64,000 nt of DNA from Metallyticus violacea (Eukaryota > Arthropoda > Insecta > Mantodea > Metallyticidae). The stretch spans positions 157,167,501 to 157,231,500 of the forward strand of contig CM060833.1 of NCBI GenBank assembly GCA_030762175.1, given 5' to 3'. The notes beneath the pieces are model-generated. The model saw only the letters and a program-made list of their open reading frames with translations. It did no database searches and was not told where the DNA came from. This document shows positions 38,101 through 50,700 of this stretch, piece by piece (position 1 is the stretch's first letter; each line of letters begins with the position of its first letter). The position numbers were made by a program, and so were the translations under genes.

Positions 38101-41100
38101 ATCACAGGGTGCTAGCCTTGGATTGTAGGGAGGATGAGTAAGTAACAGACTAGGGGACTACTGCAGAAATGTGAAATGTGAGCGTTACTTTTGCTCTGTG
38201 GATGGAGGCATTGATATAGTGAATTCTCCTCAGGCTTATTCTTAGTCATTTACTCCCTGTTATTCTAAAGACTGAAAGGAAACAAGCAGTAGCATACCAA
38301 TTCGTAGTCACTGTTTCATTTTCTTTCCTGTACTTTTTGACCGCTTTGTTTTCGCTGAAGGGTTGTCGTCAGCAAAGATTCAGACAGACACTTGCACCAG
38401 GATCAAACTGGTGAGTACAATTGATATTATTGTATGATTTAGTTGAGCTACACACTCTTAATGCTTCACTTACTGGTCATAATATATAGAACCGGTTTCG
38501 AAAATATTTCATTCTCATCATCAGCCTGACTAAAATTCAACTCAAGTGTTCAACTATGACAAGAAAGTGAAGCATTAAGAGTGTGCAGTTCAACTAAATC
38601 ATACAATAATATCAAGTATATGATTGGCTTCACTGTGCAAGTTCTAATTTACATTTTAATTGGTAAATACAAGTTTCGTCTCCTGAAACACACCAAGACT
38701 CACTATTTTCAGAAGCGTTGAAGCTTTTCAAGGGATCATTCCACCCTTAAATCATTTCAGAATTTCTGTGAGACTGTGCAGCACCAAACAGGAAGAAAAT
38801 TTCCTCAAATGAAGACACTGGTGTAAGATATTCAAATCACTACCAGATCGAATCTTCAAAAATCATTCAGTATCCTTAAAGGGGATTTGGAGATCTTCCT
38901 TTACCATTCTGTCCACAGCTTCAATATTTGTTTCTGTTACTTTGTGGTTCTCTGTTCATCTTTAGCAGACATTTGGCTCTTTTTGAAATTCATAAACCGA
39001 TTTAGAATGGTTGTGCAAGAAGGATCTAGATTTACAAATGATTGCGATTGATATAATTATAAACTAGTATAAAATCATTATAATTAAATCTTTTACTTTT
39101 AATATTCTGCTACCTGCAGATATTTCAAGCACCACAATTAGAAAGAGAAGATGGGGTTAGTCTCTACCTGCAGTTGGCAAATGAATGTCTTTATTTTTTG
39201 GCCTATTTTTATTGCTGAGACTTTTATAGTTTTCAGGAGTCAGGAGCTTTCTGAGTGGCCATCATATTGGGCATATATAATATTACCATATATTGCATTA
39301 CAGCTCAATTAAATAATTTTTAAACAAAATAAACTGTTCTTTATATGAACTCTTTTAATTACATATTGCTACTGTATTAATTTTTTTTTTTATTTATAAA
39401 TATAAACAATTCTTATTGAAATGTTTTCCAGACTTATGTTCACCGAAGTGGCCGGACAGCTCGTGCACACAATGAAGGGCTTACACTATTACTGATTGAA
39501 CCAGCAGAAATGTCCTATTACACCCGACTTTGTCAGAATCTTGGCAGAAGTAAGTATTCTACTTAATTAGCCATTGAACTTTAAGGGGTTTGCCAGATTT
39601 AAGTAAAAGAAAAACAGAACACATACCAGAAATTTTATGTAGAATAAATTAATAAAGCTAATGTACAATTTACAGTTAGATGTACCTTGAATTTTAAATA
39701 TAATGTGAGATTATGAGGACAAAAATAGCACTTATTTTGTTTTTACTAGCCTACAATGGAGAATCACACTTCTTCAACACTTATAAAGAATTTAAAATGC
39801 AAAATACACATTATGATGATAATAAGAATGTTTTATTAATTTTTGTCAAGTATACATAATTTACATATCTTGCAGAAAACATATCACAGACTTTGCAGAA
39901 TGGCCCATTTGGCCCATCTTGCATGAAAATAAATGATTACATTTGGTAACCTTTCTCTTATTTGAGGTAACAGTCAGCTTCTCAACACTTCCTTTTACTG
40001 GTCCTGGCACATTGTCCCTTGAACAACATATAAATATCCAGGGCCTTTGCCACTGAAGACTGCAAACTAAACTTTGTTTAATTGATATTATTGTATGATT
40101 TAGTTGAACTACAGTCTCAATGCTTCACGTACTTGTCATAATGTACAGAACCGGTTTCGAGAACATTTCGTTCTGGAGTTGAATTTTAGCCTGGCTGATG
40201 ATGAAAACGAAATGTTCTCGAAACCGGTTATATATATTATGACGAGTAAGTGAAGCATTAAGAGTGTGTAGTTCAACTAAATCATGCAATAATGTCAATT
40301 ATATGATTGGCTTCACCATGCAAGTTCCAATTTACATTTTAATTAATAAGCTTTGATTGTGATCCTTTGCCCACTTGAAATGTTTTGAAGCCATAGCAGT
40401 TGTTATTTTGGACTTGAAGGCAGGTCTGCATGCTGTTAAATTCATCTCTGAAAGTATATGCCGCACAGCTCTTTCAGATGCTGCTTGTCTTTTAAGATCA
40501 AATTTAATTTATTTTGCTCTACGAAACCTTTTTCCTTAATAAGTCTTTTTCAAGCAGCATTCTGCCCTTGGGGTGAAAATGGGTTTTAGGCCCCATTTTT
40601 CCTTCCTTTTAGGGCCTAATTCCATTCCCAATTCAATTTTCTTCCTAATAAGCTTATAGATGCTTCAGATAGCTCCAATCTTCAAAAACTATCTTGATTA
40701 GAAAAAGCATTTGTGTTAACCAGTGCTTTTGCCTCTGTAATCTTTCAAGATGTTAAATCACATGAATTACCCATTATTCATGCAAGCAGTTTTCACATAC
40801 GAATGACTGGTATTGAACATAGAATACTAAATTTCATGTTTCAAACCATAAACAAACTGACAAATTAAACTTACAATAGCACAAACTAAAAATAGTTGTT
40901 ATTATTACAGTAACTGATGTTTGTTTAGTAACAATGTGAACTCTTACAAGAATGAAACACCACAACAAATGGTTTATTGTAGACAACAATGAATCCCCTG
41001 CGATCTTCATTAAGGGGTGACAATGAAGATGAGCCAAATGATAAACATAATAAATAAATTTTAAAATATCAGGGTACATCTAATAATATGGCCAGGGATG

Positions 41101-41795
41101 TACAATAACACAAATTTAATAATGAAAGCATAACTAAAATAATTAATAGATAAATAGATTTATTTATTTATCTATTTATACTGGCAGAGTTAAGGTCTTG
41201 GAGCCTTTTCTTCCACTCAACCAGTCTTACATGGGTGTACATACATATTAAATTACAACATAAGTTAAAAACTAAACAAAAAGAAATGAATAATAGTAAC
41301 TATAAAAATAATACATGAATTACATTCATTGTCAATACAGATCATATTTAGCAGTTATATAAAAATGAAGTAAAATAGATGGAAATATATGGCTACTAAT
41401 AATGTACTAATAATGTACTAATATATGGCTACTAATGAGCATAATACAATATTTTGTTTTAATGCTAAAATGTATCTATCTTATATAGGCTTTTGTTAAT
41501 TAAGTACCTTTTTAATACTGATTTTAAATCATGTGCATATGTAAAGTATATAAGCATTGGACATAACCAAAATATTACACAACATTTAAATATTTTTCAT
41601 TTGAATGCACATTCTAAGCATATTTTTATCTGCAATACTTTCACATAAAAATTGCTGTTAAATTGATTTAATTGAAATATGTAAATAATTCATGTTTTAA
41701 CAAATCAATTGATCTGCACCTTTCATCTCTCCATTTTATGCCCATTACAGAAGAAAATTCTCTCTTTAAAAGCATTGAGGGGGAAAACCCAAGGG

Positions 41796-41847
<52 letters not shown>

Positions 41848-44758
41848 GTGTTTAATGCCCGTTTTTACTACTAAGGCACCAAAGGTGGTGCATACTGACG
41901 ATACATGAAATGAAATGATATATTGGGAAAGGATTTTTTTTTTTTTAAGGAAAGAAATGTTCCTGGCCTAAGAAATGTTCCTGGCCTAAGTTTAGGGTAC
42001 CTCCCTGACATTTGTCATTTATGAAGACTGAGGAAAACCTGGAAAAAACCTCAGTCAGTTAGGACGATCCTGGTAGGATTTGAACCTCAGGCCTTCCGCT
42101 CACGAGTTCATGCCTTAACAACCTCAGCCACCTGTGGCGGTGAAAATCTTAAGTGTGATTTTAACTAGGACTAATCTTTATTGTTTATTTTGTTGCATCT
42201 AACAGATCTATAACACACCCACCAATTTGATACAGGCATTGGACTCATTATTTCCTTTTATTTCCATTTATTTCCATTTGCTTGCTAATGCCATCTGATT
42301 GCTGAGGTCATTAAGAACAACAGCGTCAAGCATAGAAAGTAATGTACTCATTGATGATTTTGAGCAATGCTATAGAGCGTTACCAAATGACAGGACATTT
42401 TGAAATTGAAAATTGGATATCTTGTCCAATTAGCTTTCTACAGCGTTAACAAAATAGATAAATTTTTTAGAGATCTCTTTCAAGACTGAATTTTTCAGTG
42501 TTTACACAGTAACTATTTAGTTATTGGATCTTTTGACTTACCAACCAATGCTCCAAACATACTAATTGTTTTCTTTAATTAGTGGAATCCTGCCATTTTG
42601 GATTATAGATGGTATTAGTATTTATTTACTGAAAACAGAATATTTGGTGTACTGTTAATAATTAGAACAAAGCAAGAAAAAATATTCATTCGTCACTAAG
42701 TGTAATAGGTATATGTATTGAAATATTTGCTAAAATTAAAAATTTATAGCAACTGCTCGCTGATAAAAAGCCAGAATTTTGTACATGAATAACATTTTCA
42801 GAGAAGCCATAATTCTTTGCCATTCGTAATGTCACAACCAATCTCTGTGTATTCCAGCTGAGCTTATCCATATTGAGATTAGTATGAACAATGGAAAGCA
42901 GCTCAAAGGAATTATAATGTGTATTATAATAATTTTTGATAATGATTGAAATGCAAGTAATACAATAAGGGCTCTTCACTTACCTTGAGGCATGCAATAC
43001 TGAGGCCAAATGAGTGATGAAGACCAATGATGATAGTGTTTAAACAGCCCAACAGATCCCAGGGCAAGAACCACTATGTTCCTGATCTTGGCCCTCCTCT
43101 CTCGGTCAAATCTTCTCTAGCATCTCTTATTTCCTGTATTCATCACCAGAAATGGCGGCATTAGCTCCACACCACTTTCAGTGAGAAGTTAATCCATTTG
43201 TTCATTTTCTTACCCTAGACACTCAATGATTTTAAAGGTCAATAAATGACATTCAACCATCAAGAACATTCTTTTATTCGGGAATGTAAATGTTTTAAAA
43301 TATGCTTTGTATCGCTAGATTTTTCCTGGAATAAGATTAACAAACAATTTTATGGAAACTGCACCCATCCCCTTGTCCTTATGTGACAAAGAAGATGTGC
43401 TTGGTACTTCATGCCGGCTAAGTCTTTTTTTTATGCAACAATGTGGCTGTATGTTCTTCCTGGGATGATATTCATCATCAGAAATCATTTTAAAGAATAT
43501 AAAATATTTCATTCATAAATTACTTTTAACATTTTCCTTAATTTGTTAATTTTTGGCCTGAGCATGTGACAGTAAGTAATGAATTTATGTTTCAGTAAAT
43601 AAATATTAATAACATCTATAATCCACAATGGCAGGCTTCCACTCATTGGAACAAATCTGTATGCTTGAAACATTGGTTGCTAAGTCAAAAGATCCAATAA
43701 CTAATTAGATACTGTGTAAACACTACAAAAATTTTGTTATCAAAGAGAGTTAAAAAAATTTATCTATTTTGTTTTAGAAGTTAATGCTGTAGAAAGCTGA
43801 TCTTGGTCAAGAGTTCGGGGTGCATAAAAATGTAAAAGATATTTCTTTGCATATTCATTAAAACTTCCACCTCGTGATCAACTGATCATCAGTTTATCCA
43901 ATAATATTCCTGCTCATTAATTTTTTCTGTAGTTAATCATGAAACTAAAATTTGATCTATTCATTTCAATATTATGAGTCTAACAAAGGACCTTATTTCA
44001 AGCTATTGCTTAGCAGAAAACTAGGAAACATTGTACAACCATCCCTTTTTTTTAACACTTTGGCTATTCCAATACAAGTGAAGCTTGTAAGCCATTTTTC
44101 ACTTTGTTGTGGAATTTCACACCACAGTGTCACCATTTAAGTTAAAATGCAAAGTTTTACTCTATAGTTTGTGTGAGTGAGTTCTAATGCCAATTCACTT
44201 GCCAGCCAGGCATTGGAGATCTACACATGGGCGGCAGAGAGCAGGAATATAATCAGTTTGAAATGTATATATTGAGAATGTGCTAAATGGTGAAGGTGAA
44301 GAGTAGGATGAGAAGATAATGGAGCAATACAGAATGAGTCTCAGGGAAATGCAGAGTACCCAGAAAAAACCTTCCCAGATGCTATTTCATCTGCCACAAA
44401 TCCCCCTTGGTGTCCCTGGGATTTAATCTGGGCTACCTAGATGGAATATCAGCAGTCTTAACTAATCGACCACAGCATCGCCAGTTTTTATATGGAAACA
44501 AGAGTGAAAATTATAGAAAGGTTTAATAATGGGAAATGGTATGTAACTTAGTTAATGAATTTGATATCAATATTGCAACATTATTCGCCATTATTAAAAA
44601 AAACATTACAGTTTGCCACATATTTAAGTTTTTAGGGTTCCATTCAAGATAGTACAGCTGCAGTAAAATGTTAGCAAAAGATTTTTTTTAATGGTGTTTA
44701 ACGCCCATTTTTACTACTGAGGCACCACAGACTGGCAAAAAAGTGTGAACAACACAAA

Positions 44759-44790
<32 letters not shown>

Positions 44791-47700
44791 TTTTTTTTTT
44801 GTAAAAACTTGTATGAATCCCATCATTCATACTGTATAGTAAAACTAGAATTATTAGTTCACGAACATTTCATTTGCAACCTTAGGTATTCATTTTTTAC
44901 ACTAAACTCCAATACCTTACACAAAAGTAAGATGCGTTTCGGGAGAATCTCTCCCATTTTCAGTTGCTCACTGAACCGCCGTTGCTCGAAACTATGGCTG
45001 GACAAACGGATGTTCCTGTGGTGGCCTCTGTTGGTTGAAGTAGGAAGTTTCTGAGCTCGTCCATAGGAGGAAATTCGAAATTCATTAGGTTTTCCCTATT
45101 TTTTAATATGAAAATTTTTTCCCAAGTGCATAGCTCCAATGGGTTGTGAAGATGTTTCAGCAGTTTAATTCCATTCATAGCAATTTTACACGAAAATGAA
45201 TACATAAATAGAGTTGAAAGTATGTTAAAAGGAAAAGACTACAAACCAATTGAAAAGAATCCACTCAATAAATGCAATAAAATGTTAACAAAACATTAAA
45301 TGAAGTCAAAACACTATCCACCACTGAAAAAACAGAATATCACACAGAGTAATCCAGTACTACCCAGGCTTTATGCACTATCTAAAATACATAAAAATGA
45401 TAACAGCATGAGACCAATAATAAACAATATCAATTTACCCACATACCAGGTAGCAAAAAAATTGATCAAAGCTTCAACTCTTTTAAGAGATTCCAAAGTT
45501 TGAGTATTAAAAAATCATTTGACCTAGTCAAAAAACTTGAAAATAGCAGAATTACGGCTGGAGATATAATGGTTTCATTTGTTGTAAAAGCCTTATTCCC
45601 GAGCATACCTATAGAGAAACTTATGCTTGTACTAAAGAAATGGTTAACATCAATAAATTTAAAAACAGAAGAAATATAAGACTTATTAAAACTTACTAAT
45701 ATTTGCATTAAACAAAATTACTTCAGCTTCAACAAAAAATATTACCAACAAGTTTCAGGCCTAGCTATGGGAAACCCTTTGTCACCTTTTCTAGCAGAAT
45801 TATTCATGAGCTCATTTGAAATACACATCACAAAAGCCTTCCCTTTAATTTTCAAGTCATGGTATAGGTATGTAGATGACATTTTTGCAATAATACTGAA
45901 GAAACACTCAATAGATGCCCTGAAACTTTTTAATTTGCAACGTGAATCCATACAATTTACTATAGAAGAAGTAAGAAATGGGTGGCTACCATTTCTAGAT
46001 TTAAAAATTATAAGAAATGGAGATTGTTTGAATTTTGGAATTTACAGAAAAGAAACACACACAGGAAACTATATAAAAAATGAGAGTTATAACCCTATTC
46101 CACATAAATATGCAATTTTTCACAGTTTGGCACACAGATTGGTGAATATTCCACTCACAGAAGCAGAGTACAAAATAGAATACAAACAAATAATAAAGAC
46201 AGCTAAAATCAATGGTTTCAACAAAGACATAGTGATAAAAATTATCAAAATCTAAAAGATAAAAGGGGATAAGGGAAGTTTCCACACTGAAAAACACAAA
46301 CGAATACAAATTCAAAAGTTTCACCTACCATTCAATTTACCACAACAAGAACAAGAAAATCTTCAAAGTGCATGGAATAATGTTAGCCCCAAAGAACAGA
46401 TATAACATCAAGAATTTATTAGGTTGCACAGTAAAAGACTCCATACCAACAGAACAGAAATCAGGAATTTACGAAATAAAATATGCAGATTGTGAACAGA
46501 GCTACATAGGCAAAACAAAAAGAAATTTGGAAATTTGGAGGGAAGAACATTTTAGGAATATTCAGTTTAAACAGGTGGACAAATCAGCTCACTTTTGGAC
46601 CAAAAACCATGAAATAAAACTGGGAATTAAACTGCTGAAACATCTTAACAACCCATTGGAGCTATCCACTTGGGAAAAAATTTTCATATTAAAAATAGGG
46701 AAAACCTAATGAATTTCGAGTTTCCTTCTATGAATGAGCTCAGCAACTTCCTACTTCAACCAACAGAGGCCACCACAGGAACATCCGTTTGTCCAGCCAT
46801 AGTTTCGAGTAACGGCGGTTCAGTGAGCAACTAAAGATGAGAGAGATTCTCCCGAAATGCGTCTTACTTTTGTGTAGGTGAATGGAGTTTAGTAAAAAAC
46901 GAATACCTAAGATTATATTGCCACTCCATATTCAACAGCTTCGTAAGTACAATATTTATTTCATTTGCAATTATGTGTATTCTTAATAGCACTACAAACT
47001 GTCTATAATATCAAAATCTGTTGACTTTTAAAACAGTTTATATATATGTGTGAAAACATTTTTATGGGCATTTAGTCATAGGTTACTATTTTTTATACGT
47101 GCTAAAAATATTTTGCACTACAACCTTGGAGGTTTGTAGCGTATTCATTTTTGAGCTCATAAATAAAAAGTGTTCATATGTTGCAGCAAAGGACTTGCCA
47201 GTTTTTCCTGTACTGGAAGCACTGCTGCCAGTAATAAAGGAGCGTGTGCTGCTGGCTCGTGAACTGGACCAACTAGAACTGGTAACACGCAGGTTCAATT
47301 CGGAAAAAGGCTGGTTCAGGAAGACTCTGTCACAAATGGATATGTTGGTTGAAGATGATGATAACTTAGATACGTATCCTTTACAAGCTGCATAAGACAA
47401 GTTCTTTTTATGTAACTATAAGAAGGTTTCATTTTACATGACCTCAGTTATTAATATTTATTTCAAAACTAGCTAGTAATTGCTTTCTTAGTTATAAATC
47501 ACTGTGTACAGTTGTCAAAAGTGTAGTCCTTGGATGTAATGAAATTGTACGTCAAAACTTTAAGGGCATATTCCTCTCATATACAGGATACAAATAGGTT
47601 GTGTAACATGAGTCTGAAAACCTTTTATTCCTTTGTTATGTTCTTTCTGCAACTGTTCTTACATTGTATGAGGTGGAAACTGCTTAGTTTGTTTTTGTGT

Positions 47701-50700
47701 GCAGAGAGATACCACTGACTTTATGCATCAGGTTGTGACATTTGTTCAAAATTGCCGAAGCTCTGGACATTTCAAGGGAGTGCATATTTCACATTTTGAG
47801 GGAAGAAATGATCAGCAACATGAGTGCCATAACTGCTGACTCTGGATCAAGTAAATCAGAGTGCAAGTCTCTAAAGCTAGAGATTCCATTGAATTTATGC
47901 ATCAACTTGCGATCAATGATGAAACATGGGTGCATTAATGTGTGCACCTGAAACAAAACATCAGTCTAAACAATGAAAGCATCATGATTCTCATTGCCAA
48001 AGTAGGCCAAAGTGTGAAATAGGTCTGGAAGATTGTGGCATCTGTTTTCTGGGATGCCAAGGCTGTACTGCTTCTTCCACTGAACATCATTCACTAGAGA
48101 GTATTATGCTAACCTTTAAGACTTATTGCAAAAGTATATGAGAAAAGAGTAGTTTATCAAAGATGAAAGTCATCTTTCATCAAGACAATGTTCGTTTTCA
48201 TACAAGTGTCACTGCAATGGCAAAACAATGAATTAGAGTACAATTTGCTGCCACATCGAAATTCCTCTGACTTGGCCCCTTCGCATTTCCATCTGTTCTC
48301 TAAACTGAGAAAAATCCTTGGTGGAAAGAAATTATCACCCAATGAAGAGCTTAAATCATTATACAGCATGTGGTATATTAGAAGGCATATAAGACGGTAC
48401 TAAGAGGGGCTGGCCTAGAGTGACTGGCCTATCACAGGCATACTGTGTTTTCTAGTTTGGATCCTCAAGGCATAGCATGTGCAACAATGTTTCCTATTTT
48501 TCATGTGACAAGAAAGTTTGAAGCAACCCTTCGAAGACCACTTTTCTGCATCATTTACTTCTCCAGTTATTGTTTCCAGAATAAACAAAGCTGATACTTG
48601 TGTTTATATGTTCCAACTTTGCCCTTGTTTTATTTCTTTGCAGTAAGCTGTAGCTGTTGAGAAACTTGTTACTTATCATTTTGAGCTATATGTATTTCTC
48701 TTATAAATTAATTCAAAATAGTTTACGTCCAGAAGCTTGTGCATTCCTTGAAAGTTTAGTGCAAGACTTAAGTGTGTAAGGCAAATTAAGCTTTAAGCAC
48801 TTTGTATAATTGATAACGAAAGAGTTTTTACCTGTGCTTGTGAACTGTTAATAATGTCACTTTCATAACCTAGTACCAGTGCGCAGGCACTAAGAGCAAA
48901 GTATAAAGTGTACTTTCTTTAAGGAATCTGAGGAAGTGCATGATAAAACAAATTTTTCACAAAGCCAGGAATTCAAGGCCAAAGCATGCAGCATGCGTGT
49001 GAATACTGAGTTGTGGATTGTGAAACGGCAAAACTTCTATCACTGAAATTGGTAAACATTTATTGAGATCTCCAGAAATTCATGCCAGAAAACAAAAAGG
49101 TGTTTCTAATTTAGATGATATGAAATATAGACATAGGCAAATATCCCACCATTAAAATACTTGTTCATATTATGAAAGAAAAAATTATTATAAGGACTCT
49201 GTTATTTCCAAGGGATTAATACTGAAAAATTTAGACTTCAAAAAAAAAAAAACACTAATAATGGGTATAAAATTTTCCTAGAAAGAAGTTGCTGTGCAAG
49301 AATAAAATTTTTTAAGAAATATGCACTTGCTTAGAACATCTGGAGATACACATCCCATTTTTTATCTTGATGAGACATGGGTAAATCAGAATCATTACAA
49401 GAAAAAAAAACATATGGCAAGTGTGATAGGGAGACTCAAGATTCCTATAGGAAAAAATGACAGACTTATAATTTGTCATTCAGGTTCTGTACAAACAGGG
49501 TTCATTCCCAAAAGTAAGTGTGTTTTTCATACCAATTCAGAGAAAAAAAATGTTGACTATTATTCTTAAATGAATGCAAATACTCAAATTGATTCTTTAA
49601 CAATATTTGAATTTTCTAGAAGGGATGTTGATCATCATCATGGATAAGGCTAATTCTAAAATCATACACAAACCTCCCTTGTACAAATTTCTGTAAACAA
49701 GACATTCAGGACTGACTTGTGTACATTAACATAGTATTTCACCCTTCTGAAACGAAAGCAGAATTGTTGGAAAAAGTAAATCAATGCAAAATGCAGAAAA
49801 AAAATATTAGCTAGGCCAAACTGCATTAAAAAAGTGGTACCAAATTATTCCTTTTATCTCCTTATCATTGTGAGTACAACAACTCTACAGAATTAATTTG
49901 GGCTCAGGTAAAGGGGGAAGTCGCTAAAGAGAACACTTCTTTCCATCTTACGGATGTTGAAAAGCTTACGAATGCTGCACTTGATGGAGTGGCAAAATAC
50001 AGCTAGTGTTGTTGCACACTGTGAATTTCCATAAAGAAGTGGCCCAAGATAACGCTGTACAAAATTTAGTATAAATGTGCAGGAAACTGATTACAAAAAA
50101 CACATTAATATGCAGCATTTCAAGTTATAATGCTATGTAGAAGTATTCAGCATCTGCTTTGCTGCATAAGTTTACGTTCTAATAGTTCATGATGTCATGA
50201 ATGTTACTTCATTTCCTTTTATTTTTCCTATTTTACTTGCTCTGAACTCATCATTTGGCAGCAGTGCAGCCATCACTGGCATGCATTGGCTGAGTTCATA
50301 TGCATTCTGAAACCATACCGCATGTAGTTGTGTATTTTACATGCTAGGAGGAATCTATCTTTCATGATGAGATAAAGGCTTTGTAGCATTGCTGGGTGAA
50401 GTGCACTGGTGTGCAGGGAAACTATTGAAAAACAAGTAAATTTCAAAAAGCTATCATTTTGTGTTTCATTCCAGGTGATCCTCCTATAATACAAGGGTCA
50501 CCAAATAACATTTAAGAGAAATTGAGTCGAAATAGTAACATACACACCACTAAAATTGAATTAAATGGAAGACTAGTTTCGGGAGCCATCGCTCCTATCA
50601 TCAGTTCCTGGTCGACTGCCGGCCTCGCTGTTTGTGATAGATCGATTCGTCTCTGGTGGAGGTTTGATGAACTTTTGTATTAGTACATCACTTGGTGGGA

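Larger units (their letters stand above)
38040..38960 (-). pseudogene. mariner transposase relic
   Basis: Minus strand: [31 protein letters not shown] (linker block LHMRKFSS-LVPH-LT), [14 protein letters not shown] (first catalytic Asp region), then a decayed catalytic domain. Interrupted by the family D PLE at 38420-38660 and by stops. Confidence 0.65.
34166..39431 (+). other. DDX24 intron 7
   Basis: Packed with elements: SINE 1 (34462), SINE 2 (34895), a PLE coding fragment (35490), a multicopy-family pseudogene (36560-38035), a mariner relic (38040-38960) and a family D PLE (38420). The part from about 37425 onward is duplicated at 60549. Confidence 0.85.
37425..39680 (+). repeat. segmental duplication, source copy (intron 7 to intron 8 of DDX24)
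   Basis: This stretch, including functional exon 8, reappears in direct orientation from 60549 to the window end with many substitutions. Differences include the family D insertion present only here and the family A insertion present only in the downstream copy. Confidence 0.95.
44880..46957 (+). mobile_element. Penelope-like element, family A copy 1, with RT and GIY-YIG
   Basis: A 2.08-kb unit between perfect 13-bp repeats ATTTCATTTGCAA (44867-44879, 46958-46970). Left arm 44880-45178 is the inverted 3' end with a hammerhead. From about 45190 the plus strand encodes [12 protein letters not shown] and [15 protein letters not shown], then [31 protein letters not shown] (the catalytic DD), WLPFLDLKI, then [19 protein letters not shown] with the GIY-YIG pair and [12 protein letters not shown]. 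Stops near 45500, 45678 and 46253 split the ORF, so it is dead but complete in order from mid-RT to the C-terminus. The right arm, hammerhead and ~45-base tail follow. PLEs integrate by RT plus GIY-YIG endonuclease. Confidence 0.93.
39550..47186 (+). other. DDX24 intron 8
   Basis: Contains a family D PLE (40077), a repeat remnant (41160-41300), a microsatellite and SINE 2 (41795-42144), a long-TIR transposon (42433-43797), a SINE-like segment (44170-44510), a TG run (44756-44780) and a family A PLE (44880-46957). The stretches 39680-40076 and 40356-41160 show nothing recognisable. Confidence 0.8.
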
